Part shown: positions 31,097 through 41,515 of the stretch, piece by piece | Position numbering within the stretch: position 1 is the stretch's first letter | Layout: every line of letters begins with the position of its first letter | Source: Symbiodinium natans | Taxonomy: Eukaryota > Sar > Dinophyceae > Suessiales > Symbiodiniaceae | Direction: 5' to 3' | Length of the DNA stretch: 64,000 nt | NCBI GenBank assembly: GCA_905221605.1 | Contig: CAJNDS010000591.1 | Location: 78,501 to 142,500 of the forward strand | The notes under the pieces: generated by a model | Databases searched by the model: none | Told to the model about the DNA's origin: nothing | Seen by the model: the letters and a program-made list of their open reading frames with translations, nothing else | Position numbers and translations under genes: made by a program

Positions 31097-32533
31097 TCAG
31101 GCTTCATCCCGAAAGGCCTGAGCAAGCAGTTCCCTGCGGCGCTTTGCGCTCGGGAAATGTGTTCTCAGCCACCAACTGTACAAGTACGCCCACAGGTGCG
31201 GGCAAAAAGTAGGCGTCTTGGCTTCCTTGCTGCTACCGTTCAAGCTCTTTGGGATGTATTGTTTGATGCCAGACCACCGCTGGTCTATCAAACCAGTGTT
31301 TACATTGATCGTGCCTCGGCCACTGATGCGCTGCTTCTTGGCAAACTGACCCTTGGAGTGGACAACGTACCGATGCTTGAGGCTATGCTCCTTGGCAAGC
31401 CGCTCATACAGCTGGGCGCCGTCCGTCACAAGTAAGCTGGCGACCTTGCCGCTGTCGGTCTCTTGGCTGACGAGATGCTCTAAGCCTCTGCAGGACAAGA
31501 CGTCAGCTCTGCTTTCTACAGGGCACACAGCGTTGTGCGCCACTTGCTTCACAGGCATCATGTACACGACCATCCGCGGCGGCTGCTGGTTCTGCGGCCG
31601 CTCGACGAGCCCCCATAAGGCAACGAAGTTGTTGTGGCCCCGTCGTTTGTACAACTTGAGGACCGTCCCATCTGCTTCTACTATGCCGCTGAGCCGGACT
31701 TTCTGCATGAGCCGGTATCCCAGAAACGCCTCCTTCTGGAGGAGAAACTGAAAGAGGCTCCTGGACGAAGAGGAACGGCTGACACCTACGCGCTTGCAGA
31801 TGTCCTGGAAATTCGGCACTGGTCGGTCTGTAAACTCTTTGATGAAGTCGACTATCTGCGGAAGGGGCATGCCGTACTTCATTTGTGGCAGGTGTGTGAA
31901 GCGGATACAGGAGATGGGATTGCCGCACTTTGTGCCGCGAAACCACATGGTGTTCATCTGCCTCCCACTCTTCTGCAGCCATTCTACGTGTTTCTGTCTC
32001 TCTGCTGTACTTCTCCGCTGCCTGGAATTCAGGGCCACACTGCACACGCACGTGTCGTTGCAATTGGGACAAGGGAAGCTCGCCATGCCACCCCGCATGC
32101 CACTTTTGACGAACCCGTGCAGCTTCAGCTCTGACCAAGCCTTTCCTATGGCATCAAACTGCAAAGCCGCCTGAACCAGCTTGTCATTCTTCGTCTTTCG
32201 CTTCTCTGTCCGTCTTTGCTCGTTCCAAGTCTTTCCAGTTCTGCGCTTCTCTTTCTTTCTCGCACTGGAAATGCCACGAGTCCCGCGGTGGACCTGCCTG
32301 ACACGACGGTTCTCCGCTTTCTTTGCACTTTTGCGCGAGCCGTATCTCACCTGGATGCCGCACACAGCAAACGAACTCGCTCCTTGCTTCACGGCATCTG
32401 CCACTTTGTCGGCACTGTGCTTGCGCTGCACTGCCTTGAAAACTTTCTGTGCAAGTTTCGGGCACCCTCGCAAGTTATGCCCAGGGCAGTGACAGAACTG
32501 GCAGGTTTGGCTTTGCCATTTCCGCTTCGGCAT
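31097..32533 (-). CDS. IS1595/Merlin (ISXO2-like) transposase with N-terminal zinc knuckle
   Basis: Likely start is ATG 32533 (MPKRKWQSQ), 478 residues; the frame is open upstream to 32677. In the numbering from 32677: a CCHC zinc knuckle C59-X2-C62-X4-H67-X4-C72; a basic linker about 110-170; CPNCN at 203-207 and further cysteines to about 257, matching the zinc-ribbon region of this family; then an RNase-H-like catalytic core with EADGT (D336), VTDG (D419) and the closing motif TGLIDQRWSGIK (D465). Spacing and the HSKGQF..NVNTG..D.RWSGIK signature fit IS1595/Merlin transposases, where the third residue is usually E or N; here it is D. No stop or frameshift, so the protein could be active. 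It would cut and paste its element. Confidence 0.8.
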   Translation of the reverse strand: MPKRKWQSQTCQFCHCPGHNLRGCPKLAQKVFKAVQRKHSADKVADAVKQGASSFAVCGIQVRYGSRKSAKKAENRRVRQVHRGTRGISSARKKEKRRTGKTWNEQRRTEKRKTKNDKLVQAALQFDAIGKAWSELKLHGFVKSGMRGGMASFPCPNCNDTCVCSVALNSRQRRSTAERQKHVEWLQKSGRQMNTMWFRGTKCGNPISCIRFTHLPQMKYGMPLPQIVDFIKEFTDRPVPNFQDICKRVGVSRSSSSRSLFQFLLQKEAFLGYRLMQKVRLSGIVEADGTVLKLYKRRGHNNFVALWGLVERPQNQQPPRMVVYMMPVKQVAHNAVCPVESRADVLSCRGLEHLVSQETDSGKVASLLVTDGAQLYERLAKEHSLKHRYVVHSKGQFAKKQRISGRGTINVNTGLIDQRWSGIKQYIPKSLNGSSKEAKTPTFCPHLWAYLYSWWLRTHFPSAKRRRELLAQAFRDEA

Positions 32534-32711
32534 GGTTCCTACACCACGGCTTCTCTGAACCCCAAAGGCTACATCGTTCTGGTGGCGTTTGCGGAGTTTG
32601 GCTTGGGGCTCTTGCACTAAACTGAACCCTTCACTGCAACAAACGTGCACCGCACACTCTGCCACTACTGCGCGCACCTACTTTACAGCTACTTCTCCGC
32701 GCTCGACCTGG

Positions 32712-33740
32712 CCTTTGCCGCGTCTTTCTTGCCGACATCGTCCATGTCGAGCTTTGCTGCTTCCTGCCAAGTCGTTTTGGACAGGTCGTTGCTTGCTTGT
32801 TGCTTCGGGTATAGGGTGCTCTTAACGGGAGGCGGGGGTTTAGGCTACAGCACGTTCCCAGTCGCCCAAAAACCCTCAAACCATAATGCCCTCATTCCTC
32901 AGCCAAACACTCCTGAACCCAAACCCTCCCTGTCTGCACGAACCCCAAACTCGCCTCTGTCGCCCTTGCACTGCACACATCTTCCATGTCCAGCTTTTCT
33001 GCTTCCTGCCAAGTCGTCTTCGAAAGGTCGTTGCTTTGTTGTTGCTTAGGGTGCTCTTAAGGGGGGGGGTTGAGGCTGGAGCACGTTCGCAGTCGCCCAA
33101 AAAAAGCTACTCAGACAACAACACCCTGAACCTTCAGCCAAACACTCCTGAACCCAAACCCTCCCTGTCAACAGTGCAGGAACCCTAAACTCGCCTCTGT
33201 CGGCCTTCGACTGCAAACATCCTCCATGTCGAGCTTTTCTGCTTCCTGCCAAGGAGTTTTGGAGAGGTCGTTGCTTTGTTGTTGCTTAGGGTGCTCTTAA
33301 GGGAGGGGGGGGGGGTTGAGGCTGGAGCACGTTCGCAGTCGCCCAAAAAAAAAAACTCAGACAACAACACCCTCAACCTTCAGCCAAACACTCCTGAACC
33401 CAAACCCTCCCTGTCAACAGTGCAGGAACCCTAAACTCGCCTCTGTCGGCCTTCGACTGCACACGTCGTCCATGTCGAGCCTTTCTGCTTCCTGCCAAGG
33501 AGTTTTGGAGAGGTCGTTGCTTTCCTGTTGCTGAGGGGGCTCTTCCCGGGAGGGGTTTAGGCTAGGGGGGTGGCTAGAGCACGTTCGCAGTCGCTAAAGA
33601 CTCTCCAACGAAAATCCCCTTACCCCTGAGCCAAACACTCCTGAAGCGAGCTTGCATCCCTCGCCTGTGCCGGCATTGGGCTGCAGACATCCTCCATGTC
33701 CACCTTTTCTGCGTCCTGCCCAGTCGTTCTTGGTTAAGAA
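32712..33740 (-). repeat. Five tandem ~240-bp units carrying a conserved exon-like segment
   Basis: On the - strand each unit reads SNDLSKTTWQEAEKLDMED or a close variant (plus-strand anchors CATGTCGAGC-like at about 32743, 32986, 33228, 33474 and 33698). In the first four copies most third codon positions vary silently: CTG/CTT/CTC Leu, TCC/TCG Ser, AAA/AAG Lys, ACG/ACT Thr, CTC/CTG Leu, GAT/GAC Asp. Each is preceded by a pyrimidine tract ending TTAAGAG or similar and followed by GAT|GT.TGCAG, possible splice sites. The fifth copy is diverged. They may be duplicated small exons upstream of the transposase. Confidence 0.6.
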
Positions 33741-33804
33741 ACTTCTTGGCGGCTACGGGGGTTACGGGAGATGAAACCCTTTTCCAGACAGCTTGCCCTG
33801 TCGA

Positions 33805-34600
33805 CTACATGTCTGCGTCCAGCAGGACGCACTGCACACGATGCTCCAAGACGACCTCTATGTCACGTGCGCAGCAAAGCACGTCAGACCACATCTCCTC
33901 GAGTTGCGTCGTGCATGTCACTATGCTGGACCATGCCTGCACTTTCTCTCGCAATGTGCGAAGGGTGTTTCTCGCCTCCCTAGCATGCGCAGGATCAGGC
34001 CCCATCAAGTACACCTCGGAATTTCCGGTCAAGCTGCCCTGGCATGTTCCTCGCGCATGCAGATGTGACTCCACAATGCGAATGTCTGACTTGCCGGACG
34101 TATCCTTGACCGCTGCCTCCAAAGACCATGCCAGTGAGACAAGCATGTCAATCTCATGCATGATGCTGCGCCGATCCAAGGTCACCATTCCGTGTATGTC
34201 AGACAAGCCCTCCAGCAAAGCTGGCACAACTTCTTCACAAAACCGTTCCTGCTCACGCGCAGATGGCAGCTGCTGTGACAAAGCGCACAGCATCGCACGC
34301 AGCATCTGTGACAGGCTTACGCCCGCCCGGCTGGACGACTGCGAGCTGCATTCCATGACCCCTGAAACGGAGACGATGCTCCGGCTACATTGAAACTGGC
34401 TAAGAACCTGCACGGCTGCAGTAGGTGTTGCTCCACTCGCAGCCCATGTGTCTCTCATGTGCCTACGAGCCTAGCAGCCATGACAAGAAGCAACGGGCAC
34501 ACCAAGTAACAGGCACACCACGCCCACCTCATCTTCTGAAGCTTCAAGTTGCTGTGACTCCTCTTCGTATTCCTCACAGTCTCTTGCGTCTTGCGAAAAC
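33805..34600 (-). CDS. Unknown protein exons, transposon cargo candidate
   Basis: An acidic exon-like piece (about 34600-34546, EFSQDARDCEEYEEESQQ then LEASEDE) ends at GAG|GTGGGCGTGG, a GT donor. After a gap with an in-frame TAG, GCTGCTAG|GCTCG opens a frame from about 34468 that runs ARRHMRDTWAASGATPTAA and on for about 220 residues to a TAG at 33805. The long part is helical with several cysteines (MLRAMLCALSQQLPSA, RFCEEVVPALLEGLSD). No family recognised. Confidence 0.4.
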
Positions 34601-34634
34601 TCTTGACGTAATTTCAGGATAGGGAAAATGCAAA

Positions 34635-35213
34635 CTACATAAAACATAAGTCCAGCCCAGTTGCCACGTCCGTGGCCAATGCGTCGAAGTCTAACTCCTC
34701 TGCGAAGATGTCCGTCACATTGCCGGGAGCCGTGGTCTGCTCTGCCATTTCTGGATCCACGCCAGATGTGACCCAATCCTCTGACGGCACTGAGCCGCGA
34801 GCTCGGGTCTGCCAGGCATGCACATGACTCGCCAGGTCATGTGGTAAAGGAGGCCATGTCGACAAAACACCAAAACGTCGCTCGATCAACATTTGATGCC
34901 GCCGTGCCATGTCTTGTACGTCTGGTGAGCGTGCTATCCGACTCCTCTCTGTTACCAAGCAAAAAGCAAGAGCTCCTGCGCACTCGGCCAAAGAAACCCA
35001 TGGTATCGCGCCAGACCGATCCTCATAAAACATAGCAAAAAGGGCCACATTCACGGACACAGACGGCGTGGAGACGAGCACGTCAAAGTGAGCCCGCAGG
35101 TCGTTGCCTGCGAACCGCTCCAAACGATGCAGAGCCGCAGGCAAGCGACTGCCGATGCATTGAAGCACGAGAACAATGCTCAGCAGCAAAGCCAACCAAC
35201 GCAGGGACGACAT
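34635..35213 (-). CDS. Secreted or membrane-anchored unknown protein, 5' exon
   Basis: ATG at 35213 begins MSSLRWLALLLSIVLVLQ, a clear hydrophobic signal peptide or anchor. About 170 residues follow with a second hydrophobic patch (LAECAGALAFCLVTE) and an acidic end (DIFAEELDFDALATDV). The frame stops at 34635 but may splice earlier, for example at GAC|GTGGCAACTG, into the acidic exon near 34.6 kb, making one gene with 33805-34600. Family unknown. If it lies inside the transposon it is cargo. Confidence 0.4.
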   Translation of the reverse strand: MSSLRWLALLLSIVLVLQCIGSRLPAALHRLERFAGNDLRAHFDVLVSTPSVSVNVALFAMFYEDRSGAIPWVSLAECAGALAFCLVTERSRIARSPDVQDMARRHQMLIERRFGVLSTWPPLPHDLASHVHAWQTRARGSVPSEDWVTSGVDPEMAEQTTAPGNVTDIFAEELDFDALATDVATGLDLCFM

Positions 35214-35412
35214 GGCAGATTCAGCGCTGTCCCGCTACAATGCTTACATCATCATGACAAGACAGACTTCAGCCCTATCACGCTGTCATGCCAATATTTC
35301 TATCCTGACCACACAAGATGATGACATGAACAAAAAGCCACCCAAAACCTGATTCTCCTTCCAAAGCCGAAAAACACATACACTGTAAATAACGACACAA
35401 CTGACACTTTGC

Positions 35413-35435
35413 ACCACACTTGGAAGTGAACCCGC
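35413..35435. repeat. Right terminal inverted repeat of the transposon
   Basis: Reads ACACTTGGAAGTGAACCCGC at its outer part. The complement starts GCGGGTTCACTTCCAAG. Confidence 0.65.
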
Positions 35436-35448
35436 AGGGTAAACCCTG

Positions 35449-35540
35449 AACCCTGAACCCTAAACACGAAACCCTAAACCCTAAACCCTAAACCCTAAAC
35501 CCTAAACCCTAAACCCTAAACCCTAAACCCTAAACCCTGC
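35449..35540. repeat. CCCTAAA array at the right border of the transposon
   Basis: Continues the same orientation as the array at the left border, as expected if the element inserted into one array. Confidence 0.9.
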
Positions 35541-36333
35541 GTCGGCAGAGACTTGCTCGATCCAAGCCTCTCTCGTGGCTACAGCGTCTCACTGCCTAAG
35601 GGTCTCGGACACTTGGGACTTCGTAAGGTGTCTGGGGTTTATAGAAATTGTAAAGGGTTGGGAGTTTTGCCGGGTTTTGTTTTTTTGCTTGTGCTGCAAT
35701 TTGGGGAGTGTTTGGAAGGTTTTGGGAGTTTGGGGGGCGTGTGGGGGAAGATTTGGGGAGTTTGGGGGGTTTGGGTTTTTTTGGGGGGTTTTGGGGGGCC
35801 TGAAGGGGCGCCGGGAGCATCTTTCGGGGCTTTCTTTCCCTGTTCAGGGTCTTTTTTGGTGCCCTGAAAGCCATGCTTTTTGTCTGACTTTTTCTTGCGC
35901 TGTGAAGGACGAAGGATTATTGCACGAGCTGCTCGTAATGAAACGCGTGCAATTTCTATTTATCCTGGCCTTGAGGGTTTGGGGTTTAGGGTTGGGGGTT
36001 TGGGCTTTAGGGTTTGGGGTTCAGGTGTTTGGGGCCACGACCCCAAACAGCCCCACCAACAGGCCCTGAGGTTAAGGGGTAGGGCGCTACAGGCATGAAA
36101 AGGCATTTTAGCGGGCTCAAATGCGGCTTTGGGAAGTAGGAGTGGTAGTCTAGAAGGGATGCAGCTTTAACCAGGATTGGGAATTCCGGGCACGAGGCCC
36201 GGCAGCAACAAAGCGCGCCACCCTGAGGCTTCGTAGCCGTTCATAACGCTCGCCTCCGTGACAGAAGGTTCTGCGAGCCCCGCGCGCCAAGCAAAAAGTG
36301 GCCAGTGTAAGGTGTGGGGTGGCTCCAGGCCCC

Positions 36334-36441
36334 CTTGGAGGTTCATGGTACTTATTAACCAATGATAGCTGTACCTTATAGCTGTACTTATATCCATATT
36401 GGGGCGCTTAAGGGGCTTGGGCTATAAGTGCAGTTATCACA
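36334..36441. mobile_element. Family-III hairpin, right end lost
   Basis: CTTGGAGGTTCATGGTACTT through TATAAGTGCAGTTATCAC; the closing CCTCCAAG is absent. Confidence 0.5.
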
Positions 36442-36611
36442 AGAACCCTAAACCCCCAAAACCCCTGAAACCAAAAAACCGCAATAAACCCCAAGACCCC
36501 AAACCGATTGACCCAGGCAGGGGTTGAGTCGATTTGGGTATTTCCGAGAATAGGGGTACCCCTCATATACCCCAAATACTGTATCATTCTTTTAACGGAG
36601 CCCCAAACAAG

Positions 36612-36738
36612 ATACTTGGAGGTTCATGGCGCTTATTAGCCAATTATACCTGAAATTCCAACTGTACTTATAACCATATTAGGGAACCTGAGGGGCTTAT
36701 AAGCGGGTTATCAGTACAGCCAGAATTGCTCCAAGTAT
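36612..36738. mobile_element. Family-III MITE-like element
   Basis: Perfect 10-bp ends ATACTTGGAG and CTCCAAGTAT. Confidence 0.65.
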
Positions 36739-36740
36739 AG

Positions 36741-36815
36741 GCTCTTATACTAGGGGTACTAGAATCCCTATTGAGGACTCTTAGTTTTAGGGGGAACGTC
36801 CCAAGATGTCATCCG
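36741..36815. mobile_element. Right half of a family-II element
   Basis: AGAATCCCTATTGAGGACTC then GGGGGAACGTCCCAAG, lying directly after a family-III element. Confidence 0.45.
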
Positions 36816-36862
36816 TTTGAAGGAATCCCAAAAGGGGTATGCCCTCTAAACCCTAAACTCTA

Positions 36863-37004
36863 CAACCCTACAACCCTACAACCTACAACCCTACAACCCT
36901 ACAACCCTACAACCCTACAACCCTACAACCCTACAACCCTACAACCCTACAACCCTACAACCCTACAACCCTACAACCCTACAACCCTACAACCCTACAA
37001 CCCT
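36863..37004. repeat. Homogeneous CCCTACAA array
   Basis: About eighteen copies of an 8-mer variant, bordered by ordinary CCCTAAA units on both sides. Confidence 0.95.
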
Positions 37005-38032
37005 AAACCCTGAACCCTAAACCCTATCCCCACCTCCTCATGTGGCATATCCAGGCCCTGCCTCCTGCTCCTCTTGGCAGTGCAGCAGGCGGGTCCGCGG
37101 GCCGACGCCCAGCCTCAGTGTGCCGTTGCAGGGTTTAAGGTTTAGGGTTTGGGGTTTAGGGTTTAGGGCTTAGGGCTTAGGGTTCAGGCGGCAGGGTATG
37201 TTGGCAGCTATTTCGGTGTGAGTTGGGCAGGGCCTTGGCCTTAGAGGGAGAGACAGTCTAAGCCGCCTCTCCAAGCCCGAAACCACTCTCAACCGCCGTG
37301 GGGCCTCAATCGACTTCTGATTTTGCTGCGGGCGAGATGTGCACATTCAGACACAAGGGCGTCAAGCGTGCAATCAGCCCTTCCCACCCAAAGCCCAGTC
37401 AGTCGAAGCTCCGTCCCCACCCCCCGCCCCCACACCCAAGATTCCCACAACCCAGTCACCGCTGCGCCCCGAAACGCCCTCGAATCCTGAACCCTAGACC
37501 CTAAACCTCAAACCCTCAACCCTAAAGCAGAAACCCTAAACACTAAACCCTCAACCCTAAACCCTTCCATGAGCCAAGAGGCCCTACAAAACCTGCAAAC
37601 CATACAAACCCTAAAAGCCTCTGGTGCCATGGCGCGGCCAATCTCAGCCCCGCGGACCCCGCGGGGGGCGCCGCGCCCACGCTCCTTGGAGGGGGCTGGC
37701 AGTGATTCTCACATAAGCACAAAGGGACCCGAAATGAATATGATTTATTCCGACCCCTATATTAGGTCCCAGGGGTCAGTTGGCTCAAGGGTTCGGGATG
37801 GGTTTCTTTTGGGGCTGGTGAGATGTGAGACTGAAATCGTTGGGAGTCTTTAGGTCTAGGTGTAGGTGTGTGTGTGTGTGTGTGTCGGTATCTGTGCAAG
37901 GAGGTCTAAAAGCCACATGACCATCGTGCCTCATTCTTTTGTTGGTTTGGTCGCTGCTGTGATTGATGGTTTAGGCCAGTCCAGCAAGGACAGCAGAGAC
38001 ACAAGTTGGAGCCTCGGAGAATCTCCACGACG

Positions 38033-38127
38033 CCCCGAAACCCCGAAACCCGAAACCCCGAAACCCCGAAACCCCGAAACCCCGAAACCCCGAAACCCCG
38101 AAACCCCGAAACCCCGAAACCCCGAAA
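38033..38127. repeat. Homogeneous CCCCGAAA array
   Basis: About eleven copies of an 8-mer variant, then CCCTAAA. Confidence 0.95.
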
Positions 38128-38559
38128 ACCCTAAACCCTAAACCCTAAACCCTGAACCCAAAGTTCGGCGTCTTTGAGAGCAAGTGAAGGCTCGGCAGCG
38201 CTCAGGCAGGGGGCGAGCGCTTGAGCGAGGGACTTGCAGGGTTTCTGACGCCCTAAACCCTAAACCCTCAACCCTGAACCCTGAACCCTAAACCCTAAAC
38301 CCTAAACCCGAAACCCTAAACCCGAAACCCTAAACCCTAAACTAAGCCCTAAACCCCAAGCTACCCTAAGCCCTATACCCTAAACTACCCCGAAGCCCTA
38401 AACCCCTAAACCCCATAGGCCCGAAGGGGAAAGCAAGGTGCGCAGCCCTGCTGCAAGGGAAGGGCTTCGGGTTTTCGGGCTTATCAGGCTTGGTAGGGCG
38501 GGGTAAAGATTCTTGCCTAAGCCCTCAGCCCTGAGCCTTAGTTTTTACCCCCTAATCCC

Positions 38560-38735
38560 CCTAAGAGTCGAAATCTGAGAGGGATGTCTTGGGGCAAATT
38601 GTTGGGGTCCATAAGACAGAATGACACTTTTTGACTTCCAGGTGAACGAACATAGGGGACCCGTAAAGTAGTTCCCAAGCAGTAGGATTCCCTTACAATA
38701 AGGACCCCAATAAGGTACCCCCATTTCGGAAACCC
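38560..38735. mobile_element. Family-IV dispersed element
   Basis: GGGGACCCGTAAAGTAGTTC and AGTAGGATTCCCTTACAATA, then AATAAGGTACCCCCATTTCG. A close relative is at 39010-39105. Confidence 0.45.
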
Positions 38736-39009
38736 CCACATCATCTGGGGACATCCAGCAGGACCCGAAGCCGCCCAAAACCCCTAACCCTAAACCCTAA
38801 ACCCTGAACCCTAAACCCCGAACCCTAAACCCTAAACCCTAAACCCTAAACCCTAAGCCGAAAGCTTAGAGTTAGAACTTTGAACCCACGCTCTAGGCAG
38901 CGCGCCATCTTCTCAGAAGTCCTGCTCCCCGAAGAGGTCTGGGCCTGTTCCTGGTGAGTGTTGATATGGGGTTTGCCTTTTGAAGTGGGGGTTTAGGGTT
39001 TAGGGTTTA

Positions 39010-39105
39010 GGAAAATAGGGGGCCCCTAATATCGACCCCAAATAGTAGGATTCCCTATGTAACGAACACCAATAAGGCACCCCTAATTTCGGAACTCCCC
39101 ATATG
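39010..39105. mobile_element. Family-IV dispersed element
   Basis: GGGGGCCCCTAATATCGACC, AATAGTAGGATTCCC and AATAAGGCACCCCTAATTTC, followed by CGGAACTCCCCATATGG. Confidence 0.45.
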
Positions 39106-39234
39106 GTTCCTTCTTGATCTGCATAGGGTTTAGGGTTTGGGGTTTAGGGTGAGGGTGAATATGGGGTGTCTTTGTGGGGATTCGGAGAATCATAGCCCTA
39201 CTTCGTAGGCTCTCACAGTTCTTCATGGCGAAAC

Positions 39235-39315
39235 CCAAACCCCTAAACCCTAAACCCTAAACCCTAAACCCTAAACCCTAAACCCTAAACCCTAAACCCT
39301 AAACCCTAAACCCTA
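39235..39315. repeat. CCCTAAA array
   Basis: About eleven units. Confidence 0.9.
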
Positions 39316-39563
39316 AGAGCAGGTCGCTCTTGAGAATCAGGGGGCAGTTTCCGGACATCATGGTCCCTTTCAAGTTCTTTGTCATGACACGCTAAACCCT
39401 AAACCCTATTCCAGCCTCCCAACCCCCTGAACCCGCAGCCCCCCTGATCCTCAACCTCCAAACTCCAGAACGTTGTAGGGGCGGTCCCCAGTTCCGGGTT
39501 CAAAAGGGTTTAGGGACTTGGGGTTAGGGTTGAGGAATTCCTGAGCCTTGACGCTTTGCCCTA

Positions 39564-39699
39564 CTTGGAGGTTCATGGTACTTATTTACCAATGATAACT
39601 GTACTTATAACTGTACTTATAACCATATTCGGGCACTTAAGGGGCTCATAAGTGGGTTATAAGTTATAAGTACAGTTAAACTTGGTTAACAACCTCCAA
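39564..39699. mobile_element. Family-III MITE-like element
   Basis: CTTGGAGGTTCATGGTACTT at the left, GGTTAACAACCTCCAA at the right. Two ACTGTACTTATAAC units inside. Confidence 0.6.
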
Positions 39700-40059
39700 C
39701 TAATACCTTGCCAGGGCCAGACGCGTGCGCAGAAGCTGGCTGGGCCCACGCGCACCCGCGAATTCCGCTCCACGAAGCGCCACCTCACGACTTATGGGCT
39801 GTTCTCTAGGTAGAAGCTTTAGGGTTTAGGGTTTAGGGTTTTAGGGTTTAGGACGGAGGGGTGCCTATACAAGTTGGGCTGCTTGAATGTAGGAAGGAAG
39901 CAGCGTTGAGGGTGTAGGGTTCCCCAAGCCCTTACCCCTAAATTTGGGCCTCAGGCTTTAGGCAATTTGGGAGCGCCTGATTGATTGAAATCTCAAGCCC
40001 CAAGCTCCAAAATCTTGGACTCGAAGTAATCCTCGTAACTACCCTGACTGCTCCGAAAC

Positions 40060-40640
40060 CCTAGACCCTAAACCCTAAACCTTAAAACCTAAATCCTAAA
40101 CCCTGAAGCCCTAGGTCCCTAAGTCCCCTAAACGTGAAGCCTTAAGCCCCGAGAACTTGTAAAGCCGAAACCTTATGCCCTCAAAGCCCTCGTCCCCAAA
40201 CCCTAGAGCCCGAAACTCTCTTAACCCCTGCAAGCCTGACACCCCTAAACCCTAAACCCTAAACCCTAAGCCCTAAGCCCTAAACCCTACGAAAACACTA
40301 AACCCTAAACCCGAAACCCTAAACCCTAAACCCTTACACCCGAAAGCCTTGGACTCACAGGGGTTGCGGACCCTCGAAGCATGCCCATATGCATCCTTCA
40401 ATGCAGCCCTAAACCCTGAGACCCTAGACCCTAAACCCCAAACTCGACACCCTAAACCCTAAACCCTGAACCCTGAACCCTAAACACGAAACCCTAAACC
40501 CTAAACCCTAAACCCTAAACCCTAAACCCTAAACCCTAAACCCTAAACCCTAAACCCTAAACCCTAAACCCTAAACCCTAAACCCCTAAACCCTAAACCC
40601 TAAACCCTAAACCCTAAACCCTAAACCCTAAACCCTAAAC
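40060..40640. repeat. Extended CCCTAAA and variant region
   Basis: Degenerate units from 40,060 with short unique spacers, then more than twenty near-perfect units at about 40,440-40,640. No gene seen. Confidence 0.9.
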
Positions 40641-40731
40641 CCAGGGAGCCCCGGCCCCTGAGCGCCGGGAGCTACGCGCAGCGGAAGCGGCCGGGCGGCG
40701 CGCCCCGCGGCGGACGGGTTTTGGGTATGGG

Positions 40732-41095
40732 GTTTAGGCTTTTGGGGTTTAGGGTTTAGGGTTTAGGGTTTGGGGTTTAGGGTTTAGGGTTTAGGGTTTA
40801 GGGGTTTAGGCTTTTGGGGTTTAGGGTTTAGGGTTTAGGGTTTGGGGTTTAGGGTTTGGGGTTTAGGCTTTTGGGGTTTAGGGTTTAGGGTTTGGGGTTT
40901 AGGGTTTAGGGTTTAGGCTTTTGGGGTTTAGGGTTTAGGGTTTAGGGTTTAGGGTTCAGGGTTTAAGGTTTGGGGTTTTGGGGTGTCGGGGTTTGGGGTT
41001 CAGGGTTTACGGTTTTGGTTCGGGTTTAGGGTTTAGGGTTTGGGGTTGGGGTTGGGGGTTTAAGGGTTTAGGGTTTCGGGGTTTAGGGTTTTGGG
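40732..41095. repeat. TTTAGGG/TTTGGGG array with higher-order structure
   Basis: Blocks of TTTAGGG and TTTGGGG are punctuated by TTTAGGCTTTTGGGG at 40,734, 40,808, 40,863 and 40,915, showing duplication of longer segments. ORFs reading GFRVWGLGF come from this repeat. Confidence 0.9.
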
Positions 41096-41310
41096 GTCTA
41101 GGGGCTTTCGAAGAGGCATGGATGCAAACAGGTTCAGGGTTTCATATGCTTGCCTGCAACCTCGGTCTACTGCCATTCTGTGCAAAGAGGTTCCTGAATC
41201 ATTTAGGTCTGAGAGTTTTTGCTGAGTAACCCCATACCCTAAACCCTAAACCCCAAACCCCTGAACCCCACTCCCTAAACCCCAAACCCCATACCCTAAA
41301 CCCAAAACCC

Positions 41311-41332
41311 TAGGCGGGTGGCAAAAAAAACC
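41311..41332 (+). repeat. Copy of the CTAGGCGGGTGGCA motif with A-run
   Basis: TAGGCGGGTGGCAAAAAAAA, followed at once by CCTAAACCC. Confidence 0.5.
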
Positions 41333-41515
41333 TAAACCCTAAACCCTAAAACCTAAACCCTAAACCCCAAACCCCAAACCCTAAACCCCAAACCCTAAAC
41401 CCCAAACTAAACCCCCCTTTGTGCAACACACCTCCCACAGAATCGGGGCCTGCCGTGAAGCCGAGGCTTCTGAAGGCCTCGGAGCCACCGCATCCAAGTA
41501 TGGAGCCCAAGGCCC

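Larger units (their letters stand above)
29932..35439 (-). mobile_element. Probable 5.5-kb IS1595/Merlin-type DNA transposon
   Basis: Ends are inverted repeats: left GCGGGTTCAGTTGCAAGGGTG (29935-29955) and, read on the other strand from 35435, GCGGGTTCACTTCCAAGTGTG, 18 of 21 matching. TAAACCCTG flanks both sides (29923-29931, 35440-35448), a possible 9-bp target duplication. Merlin elements duplicate 8-9 bp, but the target is a CCCTAAA array, so the evidence is weaker than usual. The interior has almost no telomere-like repeats and all plausible genes lie on the - strand, opposite to the rest of the window. Contents in coding order: ORFs at 35.2-33.8 kb, tandem exon-like repeats, transposase, GRF zinc-finger exon. 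Confidence 0.65.

Noticed and set aside
31503-32620. Long ORFs overlapping the transposase in other frames
   Set aside because: They lack family signatures and lie over a well-supported transposase frame.
40978-41229. ORF rich in GLGFRVWGLGF
   Set aside because: It is the translation of TTTAGGG/TTTGGGG units; the same strings arise at 35575, 36001, 41516, 62030 and 63360 and track the repeat, not a gene.
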